From positions 25,657,001 through 25,721,000 of the forward strand of contig OX327706.1 in NCBI GenBank assembly GCA_946807835.1: a stretch of DNA of 64,000 nucleotides, written 5' to 3'. Positions within the stretch are counted from its first letter, which is position 1. The number at the start of each line of letters is the position of its first letter. Source of the stretch: Ailanthus altissimus (Eukaryota > Streptophyta > Magnoliopsida > Sapindales > Simaroubaceae). The notes under the pieces are model-generated. The model was not told the origin of the DNA. It saw only the letters and a list, made by a program, of their open reading frames with translations, and did no database searches. Below are positions 36,775-49,459 of the stretch, one piece after another. Position numbers and translations under genes: made by a program.

Positions 36775-38904
36775 ATGATGGAGCCAATGGAGTCATATGT
36801 CCCACCTGGATTCCGGTTTCATCCGACGGATGAGGAGCTCGTTGGATATTATCTGAGGAAGAAGATTGCATCACAGAAGATTGATCTTGATGTTATCAGA
36901 GACATCGATCTGTACAGGATCGAACCATGGGATCTCCAAGGTACGTTCTTGTTCTTACTTCCAGTTCTTCTTAGGGTTTCGGAGTCAAACGTGAGCCAGT
37001 TTCAGTTGAAGCCCATTTATTAGGGTTTATTTTCGATGGGATGGATCCATTCGACCTGAAAGCTCTGATTGCAGAGAAAAAGTGTTAATTGTACTAAATG
37101 CACATTGCACACGCACACAAGAAAATTGGATGCACATACAATGTCTTATTTATTCAACTTATTTGAAACTGCAGCTGATTATCGTGAGAGTTTGTCCCAT
37201 AAATTCGGTGATCGACAATGTCTTATTAGCATGCCGTCAAAGCTTGATATTTATCATCTGTGGCTTAATATAAATAAACATATCTTAGAGTGATCTGCAT
37301 AATGGTTAATAGTAGTATGTAAACTAATCTATTATCTTTTCTTTTAACATATATATAAGATCTGTATGGTGATGTACAGAGAGATGCCGTATCGGGTATG
37401 AAGAGCAAAATGAGTGGTACTTCTTCAGCCACAAAGATAAGAAGTATCCAACTGGAACAAGGACCAACAGAGCCACTATTGCTGGGTTCTGGAAGGCAAC
37501 TGGCCGAGACAAGGCAATTTATGATAAATCCAAGCTCATTGGAATGCGGAAAACCCTTGTATTCTACAAAGGAAGAGCCCCAAATGGTCAGAAAACTGAT
37601 TGGATCATGCATGAGTATCGGCTTGAATCTGATGAAAATGGTCCTCCACAGGCAAGCTTTATCCTTCTCTCTATCTCAGATGAGATGTTAAATTAAAGTG
37701 AAAAATATTATCTTGATTGTCTTCCACATGTCAAGTGGCATTGAACAGGGCCCCTTGACCTAATATCTGCAACTGTCTTTTTCAATCGTTTGTGACCAAT
37801 TAAAGAAGGGTTTGGAATCCATTACTATCATCAGTTTATGTATAAAAGTTGTGTAGTAACTCTTTCTCTCTCAATCTATCTTATGCACTAAATGATGCCT
37901 CGTAACTTCTACTTAGGACCTTACTTTTTCAGAAGTAAATAAATTTTAGTCTTGGTTGAATTTCTTCAACCACCCAATTTTATAAATCTTCACCTAATGA
38001 CAAACGAAAGTGCTTTTTCTTTGCTAGTCACTCCTAGTGTGTTTTCTAGAAATATGACTTCTATTATTTAGGGTCAAAAAAGTCGGTAGCAATTCTAAAG
38101 CATTTTGAATAGCCTCTCTCCTATTCCTTTTCGAGCATGGCGTTCTCTCTTGATTCAGTTTTTCAAAAGCAAAATTCCAATTGTCATCTTAGTTCATATC
38201 TACCTACTTCTCTTTACCAAACAATATGAAAACTTCCAAAAGTGAACAGAACAAATATACTAATAAAAAAGGAATATCACTTTTTCCTCACACGTTGAGC
38301 TTCTCATGAGCCTCCTTATTATGCAAGAATTATTTGAAGACAGAGTAGCCGTAGGAAATATATATATGTATGTATGTATCTGTCTCTTATCTAACAAACG
38401 TTGTTTAAGTTATTGCAGGAAGAAGGATGGGTTGTTTGCCGAGCATTCAAGAAGCGAACCAATGGCAACACCAAGAGCATAGAACGCTGGGATTCAAGCT
38501 ACTTCTATGATGAACAAAGTGGGGTCAGCTCTGTGGTTGATCCAATCGATTATATCTCAAGGCAGCCCCAGAATTTATTAACCCAGAATTTGTTGTGCAA
38601 GCACGAGATAGAAACAGATAACATGAGCTTCATGAACTCAGATCAATACTTGGAGCTTCCTCAGCTCGAGAGCCCATCCGTGCCAATACTAAAGAGGCCT
38701 AGCTCAATGTCTCTTACGTCAGAGAATAGTGCAGAAGAAGAGCTGAATAGAGGCAGCAACTGCAACAAGAAAGTGACTGATTGGAGGGCATTGGACAAGT
38801 TTGTCGCATCTCAACTGAGTCAAGAAGACAGATGTGAAGGTGAGTCGAGCTTCGGTGCAAATGATAATTCGGACATGGCATTGCTGTTGTTGCAAGAATG
38901 GTAG
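36775..38904 (+). CDS. NAC-domain transcription factor, VND1/2/3-like (xylem vessel regulator), three coding exons
   Basis: The joined exons 36775-36940, 37380-37651 and 38419-38904 encode 307 residues. The NAC DNA-binding domain (about residues 9-158) carries all five subdomains: [66 protein letters not shown] with [16 protein letters not shown], and [10 protein letters not shown] then [14 protein letters not shown]. The tail has [11 protein letters not shown] and [18 protein letters not shown], features I recall from Arabidopsis VND1-3, nuclear activators of vessel-element wall formation. Intron 1 has GT-AG ends. Intron 2 starts with GC (CAG|GCAAGC), and no GT nearby keeps the frame. ATG 36775 is chosen, with ATG 36778 possible. 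The protein stops at TAG 38902, shorter than usual for the group, and an in-frame tail with FSDGDIGIC follows the stop. Confidence 0.93.
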
Positions 38905-39311
38905 AGAGAACACAAAGGGTTATTTAATTCAAGATTCTCAGATGGTGATATTGGAATATGCATGCATATCCAAAAAGTATTTAACTTTTGAAGAGCGGGA
39001 GATGTAGAGGCTCTTATTATCAGTATTATAAACTTTTGATATATATGGATTGAATCCTATATGTTTTTGTAAAAATTAAATACGGTGGTGAATGAGTGAA
39101 AAACTCTCTCTCTTCCGCTTTGACCAAAAATTAATATATAATAAATAAATAGATGATATATCATTCTAATGCGGGAGTTGCCATGTAAAATGGAGCTGAA
39201 TCAATTCATGCGTGTACTTTGACTTAATTATTAAGTGTTAAGGCTCAGTTGAATTAATTAAGCTAATCAATATGCAATGTGTTGACGTTTGCTATCATTG
39301 TTCACAAGTTC
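38905..39311 (+). other. 3' flank/3'UTR of the NAC gene
   Basis: It starts with the in-frame remnant of a C-terminal tail (38905-38988, ending in TGA at about 38989). It then becomes AT-rich non-coding DNA. AATAAATAG near 39142 could serve in polyadenylation. Nothing else is seen. Confidence 0.45.
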
Positions 39312-39655
39312 GAAAGCTTAATTAGATGTCATAATATATATTTATATAGAGAAATGATATAATAAATTACATAGGTCACTATATAATGAATTTTTGTACA
39401 CGTAGTAGTAAAATTTTGTAATATATTATAAATTATGTAAAAATTATTAAAAAAATATAAATTTATTTAATAATAATATATGACAATTTGAAAGTTTAAT
39501 TAAATGTTATAATATATATTTATATAAAAAAATAATCTAATGAGTTACGTAATTTATTATATGGTGAATTTTTATACACGTAGTAAAATTTTGTCTATGT
39601 AAAAATTATTAAAAAAATATAAATTTATTTGATAATAATATATTATAACGTTGCT
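39312..39655. repeat. Two ~178 bp tandem AT-rich repeats
   Basis: The block starting GAAAGCTTAATTAGATGT (39312) recurs as GAAAGTTTAATTAAATGT (39490). Both include TACACGTAGTA and AAAATTATTAAAAAAATAT. A related stretch (AATGAGTTACGTAATTTATT) recurs at about 53911-53930. A (TA)n run follows at 39692-39716. Confidence 0.65.
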
Positions 39656-39685
39656 CATTATATAGTAAATTATTTAACCCACTAA

Positions 39686-39719
<34 letters not shown>

Positions 39720-40151
39720 CTCATTATGTACTTGTGCATTTGTGCAGTAAGACATATTAAGCCTTCTGAAGTAATCCTTTTTAGTCTAAATGTTACTTCC
39801 ATTATGATCTTCAGTACGCAATTTTCAAATATAGTTATTATCTTCTAATTTATAGTAAGATTGAATAGGAAAGAGTTCATGGATGAATGAAAGGCGGAAC
39901 AAGTTTGGAAATGTCTTATAAAGGTAGTGTTTGCTTGTTTGTTTTCTTTTTTTTTTTCTAAAAAAAAAACTGAAATCTGAATAGACGATATATCTAAACT
40001 AAATGTTTGCTTTTATTGATAACAATATTTAAATATAAGCATAACTAGTGTTTTTAACTTATTATACTTTTGTAAATAAATTGTTAAATTTCATACAGGT
40101 GAGGAATTAATGAAATTTATCAAGTATTTTTAAAATTATTATCAAATAAAT

Positions 40152-40739
40152 TATTAAAATTTGATAATTTAAAATCGTGTTTGAGTATAATTTTAAGTCA
40201 GAGACCAAATGAGGAGATGACACGAGATTAAAAACACGTTAGATGGACAAGATTTTGATCCTTTCATATATAGATTCTTATTCTAACAAAATATAGGATT
40301 TCTAACAATGCCTAAAAGCTTATATAAACTCTTGTTATGCTATTAGAGTGGCATTCTTAGAGAGAAGCATCAATATGCATCAAAGATGCATGAGAGGACA
40401 TTAAAGAGAGTGTCAAATAGAGAGTTCATGGAGCACTTAAGTGTTGAGTGCGCAATAGAGTGCTATGAGAGTACTTGAGTGCGCAAGAGAGTACTATATA
40501 GACCCTTAGAGATCTTATCTATTGTTGTATTCCTTGTAAGTGATTCGTTGGTAATCCTAGTTAATAAAAGAAGTTTAGATCTTGTGATCTACTGTGGACA
40601 TAGATGATTTGTCGAATCATGTATATTCTTGTACCTTATGTGTTTGATTGTTATTTCTTCTTTGCTTTATGTGATCTTTTCTATTCTTAAATACTTATGG
40701 ATAAAGACTTTCACGTGTACGTAGTAAAAAATTTTAACA
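40152..40739 (+). repeat. 5' LTR of the TRIM-like element
   Basis: About 588 bp, ending TTTTAACA. It contains a TATA-like GCTTATATAAAC (40318-40329). Compared with the 3' LTR it lacks about 230 bp after GACAAGAT. Confidence 0.78.
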
Positions 40740-41357
40740 AGTGGTATCAAAGTTAAGGTTATTCGACTATAGCATTTCACAAGTATAAAATGTAAAGAAT
40801 TAGAGAAAATATTATAGCTTAATAGTGCAACAGTGTTGATTGCAAGAAGATGGGCTGAGAATAAAGATGGAAGAATAATCATTCCATAGAGAAATGCTAT
40901 AAAGAATAAGAAAAAATAAAAGAAATACTGAAGGTGTTTAAAAAGTTTATATTGATTATGAAGAGTGAGAAGCATAACAGGTCGTATGTGTTGAGTGAGA
41001 ATACTATGAGTGGTTCAACATGTGTTCTTGAAGAGATACAGACCAAAAGGCAGCATTGAATAGTATCTTATCGTAATGAAATAGGTTATAAGATAATGTA
41101 TAATAAACAAGTTATTGGTAGGGATAAGTTTCAACCACTAAGGTATTATGATCATATAGTCAAGAGTGACAAGGAAGATCACAATCGAGTTATCCTAGAT
41201 GATATACATTTATATTTTTAAAGACTTGAATCACAATTCTTAGTGGAGTTAAGTATGAATAAAGACTTAACTGGATCACTACTAAGTAAATGAGTGTGTA
41301 ATGAGGAATGAATAGATCCTGAAAAGCTTCTTAATGATTTTGAATCAATGGAGGGTT

Positions 41358-42159
41358 TGTTAAATTTGGTAATTTATAATCATGTTAAGTATGATTTTGA
41401 GTCAGAGACCAAATAAGAAGATGACATAAATTGAGAATACATTGGATGAACGAGATTTAGAGCGAAACAAAGAGTCGAAAGTAAAAAAAGGCTCAGATGT
41501 GCATAGGGAGGCATTTCCTAGGCCTTGGGGCCACAACACATGCCTAGCAGTAATTGGGCATCGCGGCTCAGCTTTGGTAGTGCCTCGACGCTAGCCCATG
41601 TCATTGCGATACTAAATTTCCAATTCAGAGCTATTTTCAAAATTTTCAAATCAGTTTTAGATCCTTTCACATGTGGAATCCTATTCCAATAAGATATATA
41701 GTTTCTAGGGACACCTAAGAACCTATATAAGCTCTTGTTATACCATTAGGATGGCATGCTTAGAGAGAAGCATCAATATACATCAAAAATGCATCAGAGA
41801 GAGTCGAATAGAGAACTCACGGAGCATTTGAGTGTTGAGTGCATGAGAAAATGATATGGGGAGTGCTTGAGTGTTGAGTGTATAAAAGAGTATTGTATAA
41901 ACCCTTGGAGAGATTGTTTATTGTTGTATTCATTATAATCTCTTGAGATTTTTTTTTTTTTGAGTGGTTCGTTGGTAATCATTGATTAATGAAAAAAATT
42001 AAGATTTTATGATCTACTGTAAACGTAAACAAGTTGCCAAACAATGTATATTCTTATGTGTTTTATACGTGTTTGATTGTTATATCTTTATTCGTATGTA
42101 TGATCTTTTATAACTCTTAAATATTTGTAGGTGAAAACTTGTAATAAAAATTTTTTAAA
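41358..42159 (+). repeat. 3' LTR of the TRIM-like element
   Basis: About 802 bp, starting TGTTAAATTTGG. It carries a GC-richer ~230 bp block (about 41460-41680) absent from the 5' LTR, either inserted here or deleted there. Shared words include AGAGAGAAGCATCAATAT and GTTCGTTGGTAATC. Confidence 0.75.
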
Positions 42160-42500
42160 TAAATTTATTCAGGCATTTGTATTAAGTGAAAGAATTTCAC
42201 AATTTATTGAAAAAAAATCACAAATTTTTACAAGTTATTAAATAAGCTGTTAGCATCATGAGTTAGAAACTTCATTATCGCATTAAGAGGAACATTCCAC
42301 TAAAGGTTTAATTAACTTCCCCTTTTTTTATATTTAAATAATTATTTTAGCGGTAAAATTTGTGTATTTCTTAAGCAAGTAAAAGATTTAAATTATGTCA
42401 AAGTTTAAAAAAAATTTTACAATTATCAACGTAATTATTAACAATTGCAATTATCCAAATGTTGACATGCAATTATTTTAATTCTTTAAAATATAAATTT
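42160..42500. other. Intergenic, nothing recognised
   Basis: AT-rich, no motif. Confidence 0.5.
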
Positions 42501-42503
42501 TAT

Positions 42504-42512
42504 AATGTGATA

Positions 42513-42557
<45 letters not shown>

Positions 42558-42759
42558 ATAACTTGCCCCTTTTTGCTTATTTGGTCAGCATGCATTTATT
42601 TTTTACTTATTTTCTTTCACGTATTAAATGTAAAATTTACAATGTGATACTTTTATATATATATATATCTCTGTGTGTGGGTATAACTTGCCCCTTTTTG
42701 CTTATTTGGTCAGCATGCATTTATTTTTTACTTATTTTCTTTCACGTATTAAATGTATA
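42504..42759. repeat. Tandem duplication with internal (TA)n/(GT)n microsatellite
   Basis: Two units of roughly 120-135 bp are nearly identical outside the microsatellite. Each has AATGTGATACTT, a (TA)n run, a GTGTGTG run, then TATAACTTGCCCCTTTTTGC and AGCATGCATTTATTTTTTAC. The (TA)n is longer in the first unit. The apparent repeated protein frames here come from this repeat. Confidence 0.85.
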
Positions 42760-42769
42760 CTTGTAGGGA

Positions 42770-44045
42770 CAAGGCTCACTAGTCATTAAGTGCCTTGGTT
42801 AGGTGCAATTGTTTATATTATTTAAATAAAAAAAAGTTTATACCATCAAGATTGTTTTTTTATAAAAAAAATTGTCTTAATATTTATATATAACGGTAAC
42901 TAATTTTGATTTGATGCTTTAAAATTTGAAGAATGTAGCACAATTTTATTTGCACAATATAAATAAAAACAAAAACAGTGATTAATTTAAAAGATTGCAT
43001 CAATTGCAACCGACGCTAACATTGCTCTTAAAACTTATACGCGTGTCTACAATGTGGACATTTAACAACTTCCGGATCAAATTATAACAACTGCGCTATA
43101 TTTCCTCTCACCATATATAGGAGACCATAAGGTAAACAATCAATCAAGTCCTGAAAGAGGAAATTTTTTTAGTCTTTAGCTTCTTTTGAAGGCTAGGAAT
43201 TGCAAAATAACGAGCAATCATACTTGTCACTCATTAAACCCAAAAATCATGAGTATAATAAGTCCTTTCTCTTTCTCATTTTTCTTTGGAAGAACATTGA
43301 AGATGATTTCATCCACACACATATTTATGTATATACTTCTTGCAGGATTAACAACTACTTAACGTACCAAAAACTGTGAATGGAGATGAAAGTAATTAAT
43401 GTTGATACCTAAAATAAACCATTAATTTATATACATTCAAAAAGCTGCTAGAAAATGCAAATGCAACCAAACTAAAACTGGTAGCTAGTGCTCTTAAATT
43501 TACATGTAATTGCAGGTACAAAATTTTATAACCCAGAAATAGATATATCTACAATATGGGTTCTCTTGCCAAGCTCAAGCTAGTATTTGATAGAGAAAGT
43601 TTAAGCCACAGCCTATATGAAACTTCTAAACGATTGGCTGGATCATAAAGATAAAAGAGAAACAATAATCCTATTTCCGTATTCGTGATGATCTTCTTGA
43701 CAAGAAAATAGTGTAAAGAAAACTGTTGGAACTTTTGAGAGCATCAAATTGTACATACAGGAATCTCTTTTAGAAAGAAACAAGAGTCAAGAGCAAAGTA
43801 CTAGGGACTTGAGAGGGAGGGCTGAATATTGAACCAAAAGAATTGATCATGGCAGCTCAGCATGGGATGGGAGCTTCTTGGTGTGCGCTTAGTGGGGCCA
43901 TGGCTTGTCTAGCATGCGCTGTGCACATTGGCTCCTGCTGGGCATGCCTTGTCTTTATGAACATTTTGACCCTAGCTAGCTTGTTTTTGTAAGCCTCACA
44001 TCACATGTCGACTAAGTACCCACACATCAATAAACTGAAGGCATA

Positions 44046-44076
<31 letters not shown>

Positions 44077-44990
44077 GGGAACTGATCATCGAGTAATTTC
44101 TTATGGCCTGATGCGCTCTAGGTGTATCTTTATCTCAACTGGTTGATACATATTTTGCATAGTATTTTAGTGCATGTACACTTCATTGATTCGCTGTCAG
44201 CAGTTAAAGAATTGATCAAAATTTGTTTTCCTCTCGGGCATTGTTATTGCTCAAAATATAAAACAAAAACAAAATGTGGCTGTAAATTCATCCATTGTCA
44301 TAAACCAAACGGGAAATCTCAACTAATTGGTAGATGTTCAAGTCTTTGTTTCAAATATCGACCAAGTAAAACAAATCGAACCTCACAAAATTGGGCCAGG
44401 TGAAGACTTATAGCTGACCTAGTTCCATGTTAATGCATACAAACAAGTTGTGTTGCTTTACTACTGTTATAATAACAGTGTGCACTGCTGGATATGAACT
44501 GCTTAAAGGAAAAAAAAAAAGGGTTACCTAGAACACTATTCATTCTGTGCATGCTAAAACGCACTATGAGAAAATTCCTATACTTTCAAATTAAGCAGAA
44601 AATATATATTACTTATCAGGTTTTCCATTACCTTGCTTTGATGGCCAGTGACACCATGACACATCTCAAACGGCTATTGTCCTTTCGTTAATAATGATTA
44701 AGTGCTTTAGTCATTCAAATTATTACAATTCACATTCTTCGGTTGATAATCAAAGCTAAATAGACCTCGCGCCGGCAAACAATCAGTACTATTATGCTCG
44801 ATGGAGAAATTGTACCTTGTGATCCGCTACCATTTAACCTATAATAAATGTCAACATAGTTATAATATTTGTTGTTTGTACTGCGTCCTTGATTAAATGT
44901 GCGAATGTCCTTTACGTTTATGATTACTTGAATTTGAATAAAAATACGAGTTAAGATTAATATTTTGTAGAATTAAAAAAAAAGATTAAT
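42770..44990. other. Intergenic with a GC-richer island
   Basis: A GC-richer patch at 43860-43975 (GGGGCCATGGCTTGTC, then GCTGGGCATGCC) resembles in style the extra block of the TRIM-like 3' LTR, but I could not align it. A (TA)n run is at 44049-44076. A 93-codon plus frame at 44122-44403 has several Cys/His residues but no recognised family. Confidence 0.4.
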
Positions 44991-44994
44991 ATTT

Positions 44995-45295
44995 TGTAGA
45001 TGAAATTTTTTATTATTATTTAAACATTTTAACTAAATTATGTCTTTTGTCGGTTTTGATTTAGGTCTAATATACTAAATTAATAATTTGACAAAATTTA
45101 TATAATAATATATTATAAAAAATTCTTATAGTTTAATATAGAATCCACTTATCATATAAATTAATATGCAACTAAACCAATATGATATACTTATTCTAAT
45201 TTTTTATAATGCGAAAAGAAATTTTAGTGTAGTATTCTAATATTGTAACAAAAAATTATTCAATGTTATTATAACTTTGAGTATTTTTTTTTTTA
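44995..45295. repeat. Dispersed repeat, inverted copy of 9370-9650
   Basis: Its reverse complement shares CACTAAAATTTCTTTTC, GATTCTATAT with CTATAAGA, and AAATTATTAATTTAG with 9370-9650 in the same order. Old copies of one non-coding family. Confidence 0.5.
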
Positions 45296-47756
45296 GTGAA
45301 ACAGACTCTATAATAACATTATAATCTTTAATAAGTAAAATTTATGAATCTACTTTATATTGTAATTAAAAAAATTATATTCAAATTAATTTGCTTAATC
45401 ATAATAAAAAGATATTAAATTTAATATTTTTGAAAAAATGAATATTTTTATAAATTAATAATTAATTAATTAATATTCACTTAATTAATATATTTTTCTT
45501 AGTCTCAATGGTATAATTTATCAAAATTCTACTATATATATAAGATTTATCTTAAATTTCAATCATGCACGAGAGAATCCAGAAATTAATTATTGTTTAA
45601 AATTTCTTTTTTGGGTTTCTTTTATTTGGAGGGGTAAAATTAATGTAGATGGAGAATATGATTGGAGATATTGAGATGAAGATCCGTGGATCCATTTGCT
45701 CACATTTTCATTGCCGATTTTAGAAAAATTATATTGTTGGGTCTAGAAGATATGTAATTATGTATCACCTCAACAAAGCAACCTGCCCGTTTATTTTAAT
45801 TGGACAGACCTCTGGCCGGCGCCTAAAAGGAGGAAACGTCTCTCTCATCAGTCATCAGCAGGCCAAAGAGGGGCTCGACCAATCACGTTCCATGAAATGA
45901 ATGCCATGAGAAACTTATTTGTTGAAGTTGAATAATCACCATTCTCCAAAAAGAGAACTGAGAATTGGTTTCTTTGGCCGGGGGAAAATATTTTTACACA
46001 TGCTGTCTAAGGCTTGGTCGGAGGACGTGCGATGTAAGCTTATGGGCCAACCATAATCGTCTGTGAAGTTTCTACTGGGTGAATAAAGATGAACGTGGAT
46101 AGCAATTAGTACAACAGTTGACCAAAACAAGCTTCCTTTCTGGAGAACAATGATGATAATCATGGCACGCAACAAAGCAACCTGCCCAATTTTTTTTTTT
46201 TAATGAGGCTTGCTTCTTTTTTTTTCCATGCAGAGATAAGGTTGAAATTTTAAAAGCCTAAAGGGATAAAGGAACCCCTCCCTATCCACCTTCACCCTAT
46301 ACAATTAACAACAATACATCATGTTTAATATTCCCACATTGAAGAATTGGAAAAGTGGAATAATATTATCTTTCCCTCATTATTAGGAAGTGAAAACAAT
46401 ATTCTATATTCAGCAAGCAATAATCATGTTTAAAAGATACTCAAAATTCTGAAGAAAATGACCAATTACAATGTGGGAATGCATATTGTCAATTGTGAAA
46501 AAGGGAAATTTCTAATCTTTGCTTTTTCAATAGAAATGACAAGGTGAAACTTCATAATCATCATGCTGCTGTGATAAAATTTCGGAAGAATATCGGTTTG
46601 GAGTAAAAGGCCATTCAAAATTTGACTTCTTGTCTTCTTATTTCAATGATCTTGTTCTAGTAGAAAAAAAAAGTCCCATTCTCATAGAAATGACATTTCT
46701 CTCTTCTTTTTTTCTCTTTTTAAAATACCTGTGAGCCATTAGTTTTCAGACACTTGAAAATCATCATATGACTCGAACAAACCCATAGAGGTCAGATTCC
46801 TATCGGTTCATCTAGGGGCTCAGCTCACCGAGCTAATCCAAGATTATGTTTGATTTGTGCAAAATCTACCAAGATAGTTTTCTTCCTTTTTTTTTTCCTT
46901 TGTTTTTTGAATATGGGATCAACTTTAATTTGAATGAAAGGGAAAAAAATAAATAAATAGACAACACACGCTAAAGTCACTAACCTCGTTATCTTCCTTT
47001 CTCTCCTAGATTTTATCCAACTTTTACTATTTTCATAAATGGCTTGAGCTCTGCAACTGGACCACAAAATTGACACTCAAGGCCCCCACAGTTTAATCTG
47101 TTTCATGAGCCCTAAAGATCATGGCATCAGAGACTAGACAGACTATACAAAATATAGGCCCAGCAAGTCTTATTAGCAATTAGTTCACTTTGGTTGAGCT
47201 GGATGACGTGAATTGGGCATAGCATAATCAGAAACCCACAACCATTTCACCTGATATACAGCTTTTCCCTTCTCAGATAAAAAGCACTAGGGTCAGTTCA
47301 GAAGTGCCCCCAAAGAAAGCATCTAGGATTTACATGCGTTTTTATGTATCACGGTTTTTAAGAAAGCACTTAATGTTTTGTTATAAATTACGATAAGCAT
47401 TTTCAATATACTTTGAGTTTATATTTATTTTAGTAGTTCAGTAATGAAGAATTTGTAGTGATTTTTTTTTACTTTAGCAGAGGATCAAAGTTAAAATCTC
47501 TGCGCGTCTAAAAAATACATGAGTTTTTAATATAACAAATAAATTTTTTTAATTTAATATTATTAGATTAAATTAAATTTATTTGTGAAAGACTTAAATT
47601 ACATAATTTGAGTGGGTTTATAAGATTTTTAAATTAAAACTTTTCTTATATGATTTATAGAGTCTAAAGTTGTATAAGAATTAAAAATATAAGTTTGACA
47701 AAAAATTAAATATTATTCATTATATAAATAAACTAGAAAATTAATAATAAAAAAAT
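45296..47756. other. Intergenic; an 18 bp direct repeat brackets 381 bp
   Basis: CAACAAAGCAACCTGCCC occurs at 45771-45788 and 46170-46187. Open frames at 46175-45936 and 47076-46825 (minus) show no known motif. No gene was identified. Confidence 0.45.
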
Positions 47757-49269
47757 AATGAAAAAAACTATGTAAAAAACCTACATTTGCATGTTGTAGA
47801 TATTGTAAGTCGAGTTTAAAGGGTGAGAGTACAAGAGAAACATCTCATTTGAATAAACACAACAAAAATATTTGGAAAAATATGGGCTTAAAAAACCAAA
47901 ATAAAAATAAATTGCCAAATCTTCGTCAAATGAAAAAAATGTCTACATTTACGTACTCACAGAACAGCTAGTGTCTATTTTAAAATACAATATTCAAGTT
48001 TAGACTCTTCTTAAACTTAAAAAAAAAAAAAAATTGAAATGTCATAAAATCAACACCTAGCAAAAATCCAAGATGATTTTCACTTCTAGAGTCCGCTTGC
48101 ATAAACTCATCAATCTGGTTGTGCAACAAGATATTGACCTTTTAATTAATTAATAAACATAATTATTAATCAGAACTTTTACAAACACAAATACATCTCT
48201 AGTTCATTATTTGAGGAATTTGGCCTAATTCAACTGGGCCAAGGATTAAGGGAACATTGATTCGCGCTTTAAAGTAGGAAAATTTTAAAATAGGAGTTGA
48301 TGTCCAAATTTAAAATGGACTAATTACATGTAGAAGGTCCATTTATACGACTCCTACAGAAATTTTTTCGATATTAATGCATAAATTCTGATGATGTTAC
48401 CCATACTCGAACAAAATAAACTTTAATGAAATTAAAAGTTTCCATTAACACTTAACTTCCATGACTTAAGAAGAGATCTTTATCAATCATTGCTCAATAA
48501 GATTAGACCTATGAATTTTAGGATAAAAATCAATCTCGTCTATTTGAATCCGTCGCAAATCATGACGAGGATAAAACTCGATTTCTCACCCAACTTCTTG
48601 GGATGAAGCGGTAAGAAGCAACAATAAAAAGATAAAGTCATAATAAGTAAAGATAATGAAAATTTTTGACATTAACACTCTTTAGCTTTTTTACTTTTTT
48701 AATTTATTCTATAATCATTGACTTAAGTATCAAAAAAATTTTATTAAAAAAATCACCAATAAAATTTAATTTTATCTTTATTTTCTATTTCAATATTATT
48801 AGAGTTACTGAACAAAGCCCATCTCAACGTTAATTAATAGTAGAGACTCAATTTTATCTTTATTTTCTATTTCAAGATTGTTAGAGCTATCTTAACGTTA
48901 ACTAATAGTAGAGACTCAATTTTATCTTTATTTTTTATTTCAAGGTTATTAGAGCTACCGAATAGAGCTCATCCCAACATTACCTAATAGTAGAGATCCA
49001 AATTTATTTTTCAACAAATAAATTTAAATTTTGTTAGTCTTAAAAATTAATTTTTTTAGTCAAGATCCTCAAAAGGAGGAATTTTACATCTAATAAATTA
49101 CACTTCATTTTTCCCTTAATTTAGCCATACATCGATCATTTGTATGATACTAAACCCATTAAAGCTCAAGTAACAACAATACAAACTCGTCTAATCCAAA
49201 ATTTTGATAGATCGGATTCAAGTTAATGTTACAAATAATTATACCCAAAGTTCCATAATCAAGGCAATG

Positions 49270-49312
<43 letters not shown>

Positions 49313-49459
49313 CTAATGAGAATGAAGCTAACAAAACAAAAGACCAAATAGTTGATCAACATAATCAGATTTTTCTTTGCAATAAAATTTAAATTGATCA
49401 AAAAGAAATACCCTAATAATTGTGTAAAAGGAAAATTATTGATGCACTTACAATAACAT

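Larger units (their letters stand above)
40152..42159 (+). mobile_element. Miniature non-autonomous LTR retrotransposon (TRIM-like)
   Basis: Two LTRs flank about 620 bp that encode no recognisable protein. After the 5' LTR comes a tRNA-Met primer site GTGGTATCAAAG (40741-40752). A polypurine tract GGAGGG (about 41350-41355) precedes the 3' LTR. A perfect 5 bp TAAAT occurs at 40147-40151 and 42160-42164. A complete set of cis signals without gag-pol fits a TRIM or similar parasite that uses another element's enzymes. Confidence 0.8.

Noticed and set aside
37265..37691. Overlapping frames on both strands
   Set aside because: Out-of-frame or antisense readings of NAC exon 2.
42459..42766. Two frames with repeated hydrophobic protein text
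   Set aside because: The repetition comes from a DNA tandem duplication with a microsatellite, not from a protein repeat.
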